Below, in pieces: positions 6,653 to 12,193 of a stretch of 12,193 nt of DNA (the stretch's first letter is position 1; each line of letters opens with the position of its first letter). A program made the position numbers and the translations under genes. The notes beneath the pieces are model-generated. The model was not told the origin of the DNA. It searched no databases and was given only the letters and a program-made list of their open reading frames with translations. Source of the stretch: an uncultured Flavobacteriales bacterium. Its GTDB lineage: Bacteria > Bacteroidota > Bacteroidia > Flavobacteriales > UBA1820. The stretch spans positions 1-12,193 of the forward strand of contig CALJDR010000075.1 in assembly GCA_938023515.1 (NCBI GenBank), in the 5' to 3' direction.

Positions 6653-8824
6653 ATGACAGCATTACAGAAACTAAGGCATTACCGCGGACTGCTGGTAGGG
6701 CTTATTCTTTTCGCTCTTTTCGCATTCGTACTCGGAGAGGTTATCTCCTCGCGTGAGAGAATATTCTCCGGAAGCCGCACTACGGTAGCTTCCGTAGGGG
6801 GCAAGAAGTTGACGACGGACGCGTACCGTACCAAAATCAACGATATGATGGAGGCCAATAAGCAGTATAAGATAGGTTATGGAATTGCTTCCAACCAGGT
6901 ATATGAGAACTGGGTGTCCGAAACGGTATTGGAACAGCAGTACGACTTGGCCGGTGTTACGGTAGGCCCTCGCGGAGTAATGAACGGTATCTTGGCTCTT
7001 CCTGACGTTCGTCAGTATTTTTCCGATGCTTTCGGACAGGCCGATGAAGGGGCCCTCCGGCAGTGGGTTAATGCGGTACGTACTTCCATGGACCAAGGCA
7101 ATTCCGAAGCCCAGCAGGCATGGACTGTATGGGAGGATATGAAAGTCCGTGGGCGTCAGAATACGCTGGCTTCGCAGTATTATGATATGGTGCGCGCCGG
7201 TATGACGGCTACCCTGATAGATGCCAAAGTGGAATACGGCTACCAGAATGATCAGGTAGATGGACATTTCGCCTATTTGCCGTATGCCTCTGTAGAAGAT
7301 AAGGATGTGGCCGTGACCGATGCCGAGATAAACGAATACATAAAGAAGAACCCGAAAGGGTTCGAAAGGGAAGAATCCCGGGATATTCAGTATGTCATCG
7401 TGCCGGTAAATCCTTCGGACAAAGATGCCGAGGAGGTGAAAGCTAAAATAGCCGGACTGATGGAAGACCGGATCGAATTCAATAATCGCACCAACGCGAC
7501 GGATACGATCGCCGGGTTCCCGCGTACGCAAAACGATTCCGTATTCGTGAATTCCAATACGGATGTGGGTACGAGTTATACAGGTAAGTATGCCAAAACC
7601 TTCGATAATCAGGAAGAAGCAGATTGGGTAGTAAAGGCCCGTAAAGGCGATATCCTGGGCCCGTACCAGGACGGAGATTCGTACAAATTATCCAAGTTGC
7701 TCGATGTGCGGCAGTTGCCGGATTCGGTACGGATAAGCCATGTCCTTGTATCTTATCAGGGGAACCAGTATGTACAGAACGCTACCCGTACACAACCGCA
7801 GGCTAAAGCCTTGGCAGATTCTCTGGCCGGAGTGGTCAGAAGCGGAAAGATTCCGCTGGCTGATCTGGCCGGAAAGTATTCTGATGACCAGACGGTGGCC
7901 GAAAACGGAGGCAATCTGGGTTGGACGGGATATACGGGGATGTCCCCGGAAATCGAAAATTTCCTGTTCTTCAATCCGAAAGGTTCCGTACGTGTGATAG
8001 AATCCCCGATGGGATACCATGTGTTCCGTATCGATGATGTAAAAGATATATCTACGGCATATAAGGTGGCTACTATTACCAATTTTATCAGTCCTTCGCG
8101 TGAATCTGCTGCAGTAGCCCAGAATAAGGCTCAGAGTGTGGCCGGGAATAATGCTTCTGTGGAAGAGTTTGTAGCGGGGGCTCGTAAAGCCGGTTTCGAT
8201 GTCGTGCCGGTAGCCGATTTTACAGTTCTTCAGACGAATTTTTCCGGTTTGGGCGATCAGACTCAGATCACACGCTGGGCTTTCGGGAAGGATGTGAAAA
8301 TAGGCGATACTAAGATATTTGAGATTGATGGCGACCATGTAGTGGCAATTCTTTCGGGCACAAGATCCGCCGGACTGGAATCCGCAGAATTGGCTCGCAC
8401 TAAAGTAGAACCGATCCTGGTGAAAGAGAAGAAATCCAAAATACTGGTCGAGAAGTTTAAGTCGGCTAAAGGCTCTTCCGTGGAGGATATCGCAAAAGCA
8501 GCCGGAGCCGAAGTCCTGGAGGCCAGTTCCCTGACGCTGGCCACCCCGATCATACCTGGCGCCGGGCGTGCCCCTAAAGCTGTTGGCGTAGCTTTTGGAT
8601 TGGCAGAAAATATGGTTTCCGCACCGGTAGCCGATGAAACGGGTGTTTTTGTAGCATCCATTTCTGCCCGCCGCGATGCCAAGCCGATAGAGAATTACGA
8701 ATCGATACAGAATATGCTGACAGAAACGTATCGTTCGACCCTGCAGGCTCTTCTTCCTTCACTTAGAGATAAAGCTGATATAGAAGACAATAGAGCTAAA
8801 ATAGAAAAAATGTACGGGAACTAA
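6653..8824 (+). CDS. ppiD: PpiD/SurA-like periplasmic peptidyl-prolyl isomerase and folding chaperone
   Basis: This 723-residue protein is anchored in the inner membrane by one N-terminal segment (about residues 12-30, GLLVGLILFALFAFVLG) and is otherwise periplasmic. It assists folding of newly secreted envelope proteins. After a helical SurA_N-like region (about 40-230) there are two parvulin-like units. A first, apparently degenerate one covers about 244-343 (DIQYVIVPV... to KLLDVR). A better-preserved one covers about 358-465 (VRISHVLVS, SDDQTVAENGGNLGWTG, GYHVFRIDDVKD). The remaining 250 residues are chaperone-like and end hydrophilic. The length and layout match Bacteroidota proteins annotated as PpiD or SurA N-terminal domain protein. 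The ATG at 6653 directly precedes the TALQKLR...TM arrangement typical of PpiD. It closes the + strand block and a hairpin terminator follows. Its partners here (barrel protein, LptC) are plausible clients or co-workers in outer-membrane assembly; that link is inference. Confidence 0.9.
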   Translation: MTALQKLRHYRGLLVGLILFALFAFVLGEVISSRERIFSGSRTTVASVGGKKLTTDAYRTKINDMMEANKQYKIGYGIASNQVYENWVSETVLEQQYDLAGVTVGPRGVMNGILALPDVRQYFSDAFGQADEGALRQWVNAVRTSMDQGNSEAQQAWTVWEDMKVRGRQNTLASQYYDMVRAGMTATLIDAKVEYGYQNDQVDGHFAYLPYASVEDKDVAVTDAEINEYIKKNPKGFEREESRDIQYVIVPVNPSDKDAEEVKAKIAGLMEDRIEFNNRTNATDTIAGFPRTQNDSVFVNSNTDVGTSYTGKYAKTFDNQEEADWVVKARKGDILGPYQDGDSYKLSKLLDVRQLPDSVRISHVLVSYQGNQYVQNATRTQPQAKALADSLAGVVRSGKIPLADLAGKYSDDQTVAENGGNLGWTGYTGMSPEIENFLFFNPKGSVRVIESPMGYHVFRIDDVKDISTAYKVATITNFISPSRESAAVAQNKAQSVAGNNASVEEFVAGARKAGFDVVPVADFTVLQTNFSGLGDQTQITRWAFGKDVKIGDTKIFEIDGDHVVAILSGTRSAGLESAELARTKVEPILVKEKKSKILVEKFKSAKGSSVEDIAKAAGAEVLEASSLTLATPIIPGAGRAPKAVGVAFGLAENMVSAPVADETGVFVASISARRDAKPIENYESIQNMLTETYRSTLQALLPSLRDKADIEDNRAKIEKMYGN

Positions 8825-8838
8825 TCCCGTGAGCAAAT

Positions 8839-8875
8839 AAAAAATTCCCGCAGCATTGCTGTGGGGATTTTTTTT
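8839..8875 (+). terminator. Intrinsic terminator between convergent ppiD and lipB
   Basis: The hairpin has arms 8845-8854 (TTCCCGCAGC) and 8858-8867 (GCTGTGGGGA) around a 3-base loop. It forms 10 pairs, two of them G-U, and is followed by T8 (8868-8875). An A6 run on the left (8839-8844) makes a matching U-tract for transcripts of the opposite strand. It probably ends both ppiD and the lipB operon, which converge here with only 61 bases between stop codons. Confidence 0.88.
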
Positions 8876-8885
8876 GAGATAAATC

Positions 8886-9581
8886 TTAAACTATCCGGCA
8901 GTCGAATACTTCGGTGAAATGAAATAGAAGGCGTTCTTTTACAGAATCTATGGAGATTGTACCTCCTTTTTCCGCCGCCATCGAAGTTACCCCTTTGTCT
9001 GAAATGCCGCAGGGGACGATATGCTGAAAATATCCAAGGTCGGTATTCACGTTCAAGGCGAAGCCATGCATGGTCACCCATCGGGAAGTCCGTACACCCA
9101 CGGCGCATATTTTACGGGCCGTAAGACTATGCGGATCTATCCATACACCCGATTTGCCCGCCAGGCGGGAGGCTTCGATCCCAAAGTCGCGGAGCGTGCG
9201 GATGACAGCCTCTTCCAACAGATGGACGTAAAGATGTATGTCGGGAGTGAAATTGTCGAGATCGAGAATAGGATAGCCTACGATCTGTCCGGGTCCGTGA
9301 AAGGTAATGTCCCCGCCCCGGTTCGTTCGGAATAAGGATACTCCGGCTTTTTTCAGCTCGGATTCCCGGACGAGAAGGTGCCCGGCGTCTCCGTTGCGTC
9401 CCAGCGTATAAACCGGACGGTGTTCGGTAAAGAGCAGGTAATTTGGGGCCGGATTGCCCGTGCCTTGTTCCCGGTTGCGTAGTTTTTGTGCTACAATGCC
9501 GTCGAAAAGGGTCGTTTGCAGATCCCAAGCCTCCTGGTAATTCGTTATCCCCAGGTCGCGGAATACGACGTCTTTATTCAT
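8886..9581 (-). CDS. lipB: Octanoyl-[ACP]:protein N-octanoyltransferase (LipB)
   Basis: LipB transfers the octanoyl group from acyl carrier protein to a lysine of lipoyl domains (pyruvate and 2-oxoglutarate dehydrogenases, glycine cleavage H protein). LipA then inserts sulfur. In the 231-residue product I see the family core RGGDITFHGPGQIVGYP from residue 88, the catalytic lysine Lys157 in ARKICAVGV and the catalytic cysteine Cys191 in IVPCGISDKGVTSM. The protein is complete and of normal length. I chose the ATG at 9581 (MNKDVVFRDLG) because it matches the usual beginning of the family. An in-frame ATG at 9596 would add MSPEK and lengthen the overlap. With the chosen start the gene overlaps the end of truB by 8 bases, so the two are almost certainly cotranscribed and perhaps translationally coupled. 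Confidence 0.95.
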   Translation of the reverse strand: MNKDVVFRDLGITNYQEAWDLQTTLFDGIVAQKLRNREQGTGNPAPNYLLFTEHRPVYTLGRNGDAGHLLVRESELKKAGVSLFRTNRGGDITFHGPGQIVGYPILDLDNFTPDIHLYVHLLEEAVIRTLRDFGIEASRLAGKSGVWIDPHSLTARKICAVGVRTSRWVTMHGFALNVNTDLGYFQHIVPCGISDKGVTSMAAEKGGTISIDSVKERLLFHFTEVFDCRIV

Positions 9582-10305
9582 TTTTTCCGGACTCATTCTT
9601 TTCCGGCTTTTCGGCAGTGGCGGCCAACTCTTCTACGATTTGCCCTACGGGTATGGCGTCTTTCACCGAAAAATGTCCGATGCGGGTACGGCGAAGGGCC
9701 GACAGGTAAGCGCGTGTGCCAAGTGCCAAGCCGAAATCGTTGGCCAGCGAGCGGATATAAGTTCCTTTGGTGCACACGACCCGGAAATTCACGCGGGGCA
9801 TCTCTACTGTTGTAATTTCGAATTCGCGGATGGTCACCGGGCGGGCTTCCATTTCCACTTCGACGCCTTTGCGGGCGTGCAGGTAGGCGCGTTTTCCGTC
9901 CACGTTCAGGGCACTGTATACGGGGGGGCGCTGCAGGATCTCCCCGGTGAATTTCCGGGCTGCCCCTTCGATCGATTCCGGGGTAATATGCGCTACGGGG
10001 AACCCTCCCGTCACTTCCGTTTCCGCATCGAACGAAGGGGTGCAGGCCCCGAGGGTAAAACAGCCCGTGTATTCTTTTTCTTCCCCTTGGTAGGTGTCCG
10101 CTTTTTTTGTTTCGGCCCCGGCACAGACCACGAGCAGACCGGAAGCCAGAGGGTCCAATGTGCCGGCGTGACCGACCTTGATATTCTTGACCCCAAACGC
10201 TTTTTTGAGCGTGTAGCGTATCTTGTTCACCACGTCGAATGAAGTCCAGCCCAGCGGTTTGTCTACCAGCAGTACGCGTCCGGCGCGCAGTTCGTCCAGC
10301 GTCAT
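9574..10305 (-). CDS. truB: tRNA pseudouridine(55) synthase TruB
   Basis: TruB makes pseudouridine at position 55 in the T-loop of nearly all tRNAs and also acts as a tRNA folding chaperone. The 243-residue product shows VDKPLGWTSFDVVNKIR near the N-terminus, the catalytic motif GHAGTLDPLASG with Asp51, a KEYTGCFTLG segment, RPPVYSALNVDGKRAY and the later CTKGTYIRSLANDFG. The length fits the short form without a full PUA domain. It ends in a charged Glu/Lys-rich tail, the region that overlaps lipB. I chose the ATG at 10305 (MTLDELRAGRVLLVDKP). The frame stays open to 10443, but those 46 extra residues are a shadow of the gene in front and have no TruB character. The start lies 10 bases after the stop of the carbonic anhydrase-like gene. 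Confidence 0.95.
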   Translation of the reverse strand: MTLDELRAGRVLLVDKPLGWTSFDVVNKIRYTLKKAFGVKNIKVGHAGTLDPLASGLLVVCAGAETKKADTYQGEEKEYTGCFTLGACTPSFDAETEVTGGFPVAHITPESIEGAARKFTGEILQRPPVYSALNVDGKRAYLHARKGVEVEMEARPVTIREFEITTVEMPRVNFRVVCTKGTYIRSLANDFGLALGTRAYLSALRRTRIGHFSVKDAIPVGQIVEELAATAEKPEKNESGKNE

Positions 10306-10315
10306 CGGCGGCAGC

Positions 10316-10846
10316 TTATTGATTGTCCTCTTCCTCCGTGTACCACGAGGCGTACATGGCGTAGTCGTTGGAGATGCGTTCGACGATGTCGCGCAGCTGT
10401 TCGGGACTGATGTCTTTGAGCTTGCGCGCCGGGTTGCCGGCAAAAATAGTACCGGAAGGAACTACCGTCCCCTGTGTTACGACCGAGCCGGCCGCCACCA
10501 GCGAATGCGGTTCTACCACGGCTCCGTCCATTACGATGGCGCCCATGCCGATGAGCGTGTAATCGCCCAAAGTACAGCCGTGTACGACGGCATTGTGGGC
10601 GATAGATACGTGGTTGCCGATGTTCAGCGGGTGTTTCTGGTAAGTGGTGTGGAGCACAGCCCCGTCCTGGATATTTACTTTGTTGCCCATTTTGATGTAA
10701 TGTACATCTCCGCGCACTACAGCGCCGAACCATACGTTGCAGTCATCGCCCATTGTCACGTCGCCTAATATGGCGGCGTTGTCGGCAAACCAGCATCCTT
10801 TGCCGTATACCGGCATTTTTCCTCTTACTTTCTTGATGATAGCCAT
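10316..10846 (-). CDS. Gamma-carbonic anhydrase family protein (YrdA/PaaY-like)
   Basis: This 176-residue cytoplasmic protein has the left-handed beta-helix of the gamma-carbonic anhydrase family, built from hexapeptide repeats and expected to be a trimer with metal between subunits. All core residues of the archaeal enzyme Cam can be matched: Arg45 and Asp47 in VVRGD, Gln60 in NIQDG, and the metal ligands His66 (VLHTT), His84 (IAHNA) and His89 (VVHGC). The acidic proton-shuttle loop of Cam is absent, as in YrdA-type members, many of which show little measurable carbonic anhydrase activity, so the true reaction is uncertain. The ATG at 10846 begins MAIIKKVRGKMPVYG, as usual for the family. 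The open frame extends to 10960, but that part contains the promoter. It is first in a probable operon with truB and lipB. Confidence 0.93.
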   Translation of the reverse strand: MAIIKKVRGKMPVYGKGCWFADNAAILGDVTMGDDCNVWFGAVVRGDVHYIKMGNKVNIQDGAVLHTTYQKHPLNIGNHVSIAHNAVVHGCTLGDYTLIGMGAIVMDGAVVEPHSLVAAGSVVTQGTVVPSGTIFAGNPARKLKDISPEQLRDIVERISNDYAMYASWYTEEEDNQ

Positions 10847-10856
10847 TTTATCGGGT

Positions 10857-10869
10857 GGGGCATAGCCCC
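10857..10869 (-). other. Small hairpin in the leader of the carbonic anhydrase operon
   Basis: GGGGC-ATA-GCCCC (+ strand reading) can form a 5-bp all-GC stem with a 3-base loop. In the - strand transcript it stands 10 bases before the ATG at 10846, where it could limit ribosome access. On the + strand it is followed by T5, but no + strand gene precedes it, so a terminator role seems unlikely. Confidence 0.3.
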
Positions 10870-10929
10870 TTTTTATTTGACGTTTATGAATTGCTTTTCC
10901 GCCCTGTCTATTCGGGACGGGACAGGTTT

Positions 10930-10961
10930 CAAATTTACGGCAGAAAACGCCGCTTTCCAAA
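10930..10961 (-). promoter_or_regulatory. Promoter of the carbonic anhydrase-truB-lipB operon
   Basis: Read on the - strand: TTTG (10961-10958), a 20-base spacer, then TAAATTTG (10937-10930), an exact match to the Bacteroidota -33/-7 consensus. Transcription would start near 10923 and give a leader of about 75 bases before the ATG at 10846. No terminator is visible between the upstream glycosyltransferase stop (11007) and this site, so some read-through is possible. Confidence 0.72.
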
Positions 10962-10968
10962 ATTTTGG
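10957..10968. promoter_or_regulatory. 12-bp perfect palindrome over the -33 element
   Basis: CCAAAATTTTGG is perfectly self-complementary and covers the -33 box of the carbonic anhydrase operon promoter. Its position could suit a dimeric regulator, but A/T-rich palindromes of this length also occur by chance. Confidence 0.25.
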
Positions 10969-11006
10969 CAGGAAGACGTTTAGGAAGGGATAATAAAGTG
11001 GGAGAG

Positions 11007-11828
11007 TTATTCGAGATATTTGCTCACCCCGTCGGCGCAACGGACGGTTTTGTCTGCTAAAGTATGTTGGAGGATAGCTTCGTTGACGTTGACCCCGCTG
11101 CGGGAGGCCGTCTTGTGATACATATGGAACATAATGCCTCCCATTTTGAGCGCCCGGGGCAGCACACCGGCGTGGCGCAAACGGACGATCAGTTCCGTAT
11201 CTTCCAACCCCCAGCCGGTCATTGTCTCGTCGTATCCGTTCACGGCCAGGAAATCTTTTTTCCAATAGGCCAGGTTGCATCCGCGGGCATGGTAGATGCT
11301 GCCGATATGGTACCGGCTGAAAGCCTTTTGGAGAGCCGGTGCCCGCAATCCGTTGAAAAAGTTCACGGTACCCCCTCCGAAAACGCTCAGGGCGATATCG
11401 CCTGTTTCGACTACCTGGCGGGCTTTATCCTGCTGTATGTTCACCCGGGAACCGGCTATGTAAGCGCCCTCTTGTGCCGCCCGGCGGTGGTCTTTTATAA
11501 AATCCGGATGGAGAATCACATCGCCGTCTATCTGGATGAGGTATTCCCCCGATGCGGCTGCGACAGCTTTGTTCAGGATGACAGTCCGCCGGAACCCCTC
11601 ATCCGCATGCCAGATGTGTTTTACGGATATTTTCCCGGAAAAGCGGATCTTCATTTCCTCCCGGAACCGGTCCGCCACTTCTTTCGTTTCCCCGGTCGAC
11701 CCGTCGTCGGCGATGACGATCTCGTCGGGCATAACACGCTGCGCCCCGATGCTTTTCAGGGTGAGGGACAGGTATACGGGCGAATTGTAAGTAACTACGA
11801 TCAGTGTCAGCGGGAAAGGCTCCTTCAT
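11007..11828 (-). CDS. Family 2 glycosyltransferase
   Basis: This is a 273-residue cytoplasmic or membrane-peripheral sugar transferase with the GT-A fold. It begins LTLIVVTYNSPVYLSLTLKSI, the nucleotide-binding first strand of GT2. DEIVIADDGS follows at 35-44, and then the metal-binding acidic motif QIDGD at 99-103 followed by VILHPDF. In the second half GWGLEDTELIVRL (205-217) is the acceptor and catalytic-base region shared with galactosyltransferase-like (Glyco_transf_7C) and chondroitin-synthase-like domains. No membrane segment is evident. The sugar donor and product cannot be read from sequence; LPS or capsule is the likely target. I chose ATG 11828 (MKEPFPLTLIVVTYN); an ORF extension to 11921 would swallow the promoter. 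A related gene starts divergently 137 bases away. Confidence 0.92.
   Translation of the reverse strand: MKEPFPLTLIVVTYNSPVYLSLTLKSIGAQRVMPDEIVIADDGSTGETKEVADRFREEMKIRFSGKISVKHIWHADEGFRRTVILNKAVAAASGEYLIQIDGDVILHPDFIKDHRRAAQEGAYIAGSRVNIQQDKARQVVETGDIALSVFGGGTVNFFNGLRAPALQKAFSRYHIGSIYHARGCNLAYWKKDFLAVNGYDETMTGWGLEDTELIVRLRHAGVLPRALKMGGIMFHMYHKTASRSGVNVNEAILQHTLADKTVRCADGVSKYLE
11697..11729 (-). repeat. 33-base inverted repeat, copy 1
   Basis: These 33 bases are the exact reverse complement of 12065-12097. In both genes they encode residues PDEIVIADDGS of the glycosyltransferase N-terminal domain. They reflect common ancestry or gene conversion between the two divergent paralogs rather than a mobile element. 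Confidence 0.9.
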
Positions 11829-11850
11829 GGGAAAACGTACGATTTTTTGG

Positions 11851-11882
11851 CAAAGGTAACCAAGCCCTTCGGGAAAAGCAAA
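11851..11882 (-). promoter_or_regulatory. Promoter of the - strand glycosyltransferase
   Basis: Read on the - strand: TTTG (11882-11879), a 20-base spacer, then TACCTTTG (11858-11851), an exact Bacteroidota -33/-7 pair. It stands 22 bases upstream of the ATG at 11828, giving a short leader of about 15 bases. Confidence 0.75.
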
Positions 11883-11965
11883 TATGCCGTTTAGCCGCTT
11901 AAAAGCGATATTCCGGCGCAATATGGGACAACCCTATGTTAGAAGGAATATATGTACGTTTTTAC

Positions 11966-12193
11966 ATGAAGAAAAATATTTCAGTCGCCCTCGTTATTTC
12001 GACCTACAATTCTCCGGCGTATCTGTCGTTGTGCCTGCGCAGCGTGGCTGCCCAGACGGTATTACCCGACGAGATCGTCATCGCCGACGACGGGTCGGGA
12101 GATGAAACGGCCCGGGTGGTTACCGGTTTTAAACGCGAAATGGAAGGTTTGGCCGAGGTGAAGCACATCTGGCACCCGGACGAAGGGTTCCGG
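11966..12193 (+). CDS. Family 2 glycosyltransferase, N-terminal part (cut by window end)
   Basis: The frame opened by ATG 11966 runs unbroken to the last base (76 codons) and encodes MKKNISVALVISTYNSP, then DEIVIADDGS and VKHIWHPDEGFR. These are the nucleotide-sugar-binding start of a GT2 transferase. The DXD motif and acceptor domain lie beyond the window. It aligns along its whole visible length with the - strand glycosyltransferase at 11007-11828, about 45 of 76 positions identical with one 4-residue gap. The two are head-to-head paralogs and probably act in the same surface-polysaccharide pathway. No convincing promoter was found. TACGTTTT at 11955-11962 resembles a -7 box but lacks a -33 partner and would leave almost no leader. 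Confidence 0.9.
   Translation, partial: MKKNISVALVISTYNSPAYLSLCLRSVAAQTVLPDEIVIADDGSGDETARVVTGFKREMEGLAEVKHIWHPDEGFR
12065..12097 (+). repeat. 33-base inverted repeat, copy 2
   Basis: Exact reverse complement of 11697-11729, inside the second glycosyltransferase gene. The surrounding nucleotides have diverged clearly, including the base immediately before and after the identical run. Confidence 0.9.

Noticed and set aside
10306..10443. 46-residue N-terminal extension of truB
   Set aside because: It overlaps the carbonic anhydrase-like gene out of frame, is low in complexity (Ser/Thr/Pro/Arg) and lacks TruB similarity; the family start is at 10305.
10847..10960. 38-residue N-terminal extension of the carbonic anhydrase-like protein
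   Set aside because: The stretch contains the -7 box and the leader, and family members begin at the MAIIKKVRGK position.
11064..11894. 276-codon + strand open frame opposite the glycosyltransferase
   Set aside because: It is a shadow of the well-supported GT2 gene on the other strand; no motif is visible.
11908..11924. Short dyad ATATT-N7-AATAT between the divergent glycosyltransferases
   Set aside because: Arms of 5 A/T bases are expected by chance; there is no conserved partner or placement at a promoter box.
11955..11962. TACGTTTT as a promoter for the + strand glycosyltransferase
   Set aside because: There is no TTTG about 20 bases upstream, and the box ends 3 bases before the ATG, leaving no room for a transcription start and leader.
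11884..12105. 73-codon + strand open frame beginning before the second glycosyltransferase
   Set aside because: It is in a different frame from the GT2 sequence starting at 11966 and turns into an Arg-rich shadow where the real gene reads DEIVIADDGS.
1..12193. CRISPR array, tRNA/rRNA, insertion sequence or phage/defence genes
   Set aside because: No direct-repeat arrays, cloverleaf sequences, transposase-like frames or terminal repeats were seen. The only long repeat is the coding inverted repeat in the two glycosyltransferases.

Overview
The window looks like chromosomal DNA from a Bacteroidota bacterium, most likely Bacteroidales. The evidence is the recurring TTTG / TAnnTTTG type promoters (three with exactly 20 bases between the boxes), the general lack of Shine-Dalgarno sites, an LptC that looks like a lipoprotein, a GldE/CNNM-type membrane protein and a Bacteroidota-style PpiD. 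GC content looks to be around 50%, higher than typical Bacteroides. An Alistipes/Rikenellaceae-like gut organism is possible, but that is only a guess. The first 49 bases are not biological. They are an Illumina Nextera P5/i5/Read 1 adapter, so the window starts at a contig end, and that end cuts off the start of the first gene.

Layout, + strand: (1) a 5'-truncated maeB (NADP malic enzyme with a phosphotransacetylase-like C-terminal half), closed by a perfect 17-bp hairpin terminator; (2) a same-strand block of coaX (type III pantothenate kinase), an uncharacterised outer-membrane beta-barrel protein that overlaps coaX by 13 bases, lptC (LPS export), a CNNM/CorC-HlyC membrane protein with CBS domains, and a PpiD/SurA-like periplasmic folding chaperone, ended by a second hairpin terminator. 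Several internal promoters probably let parts of this block be expressed separately.

Layout, - strand: converging on that terminator is an operon of a gamma-carbonic anhydrase-like protein, truB (tRNA pseudouridine 55 synthase) and lipB (octanoyltransferase). It has a good Bacteroidota promoter. Upstream of it is a GT2 glycosyltransferase with its own promoter. Divergent from that gene, a second closely related GT2 glycosyltransferase begins on the + strand and runs off the window. The two glycosyltransferases form a head-to-head paralogous pair sharing a 33-base exact inverted repeat.

The coherent theme is envelope biogenesis: barrel protein, LptC, PpiD/SurA chaperone and glycosyltransferases, set among housekeeping cofactor and tRNA-modification genes. 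I found no CRISPR array, RNA gene, insertion sequence, phage or defence gene, and no convincing undescribed system. The most useful second looks are the adapter contamination, the unnamed barrel protein between coaX and lptC, the divergent glycosyltransferase pair, and corrected gene starts (coaX, cnnM, lipB, truB, carbonic anhydrase, glycosyltransferase).
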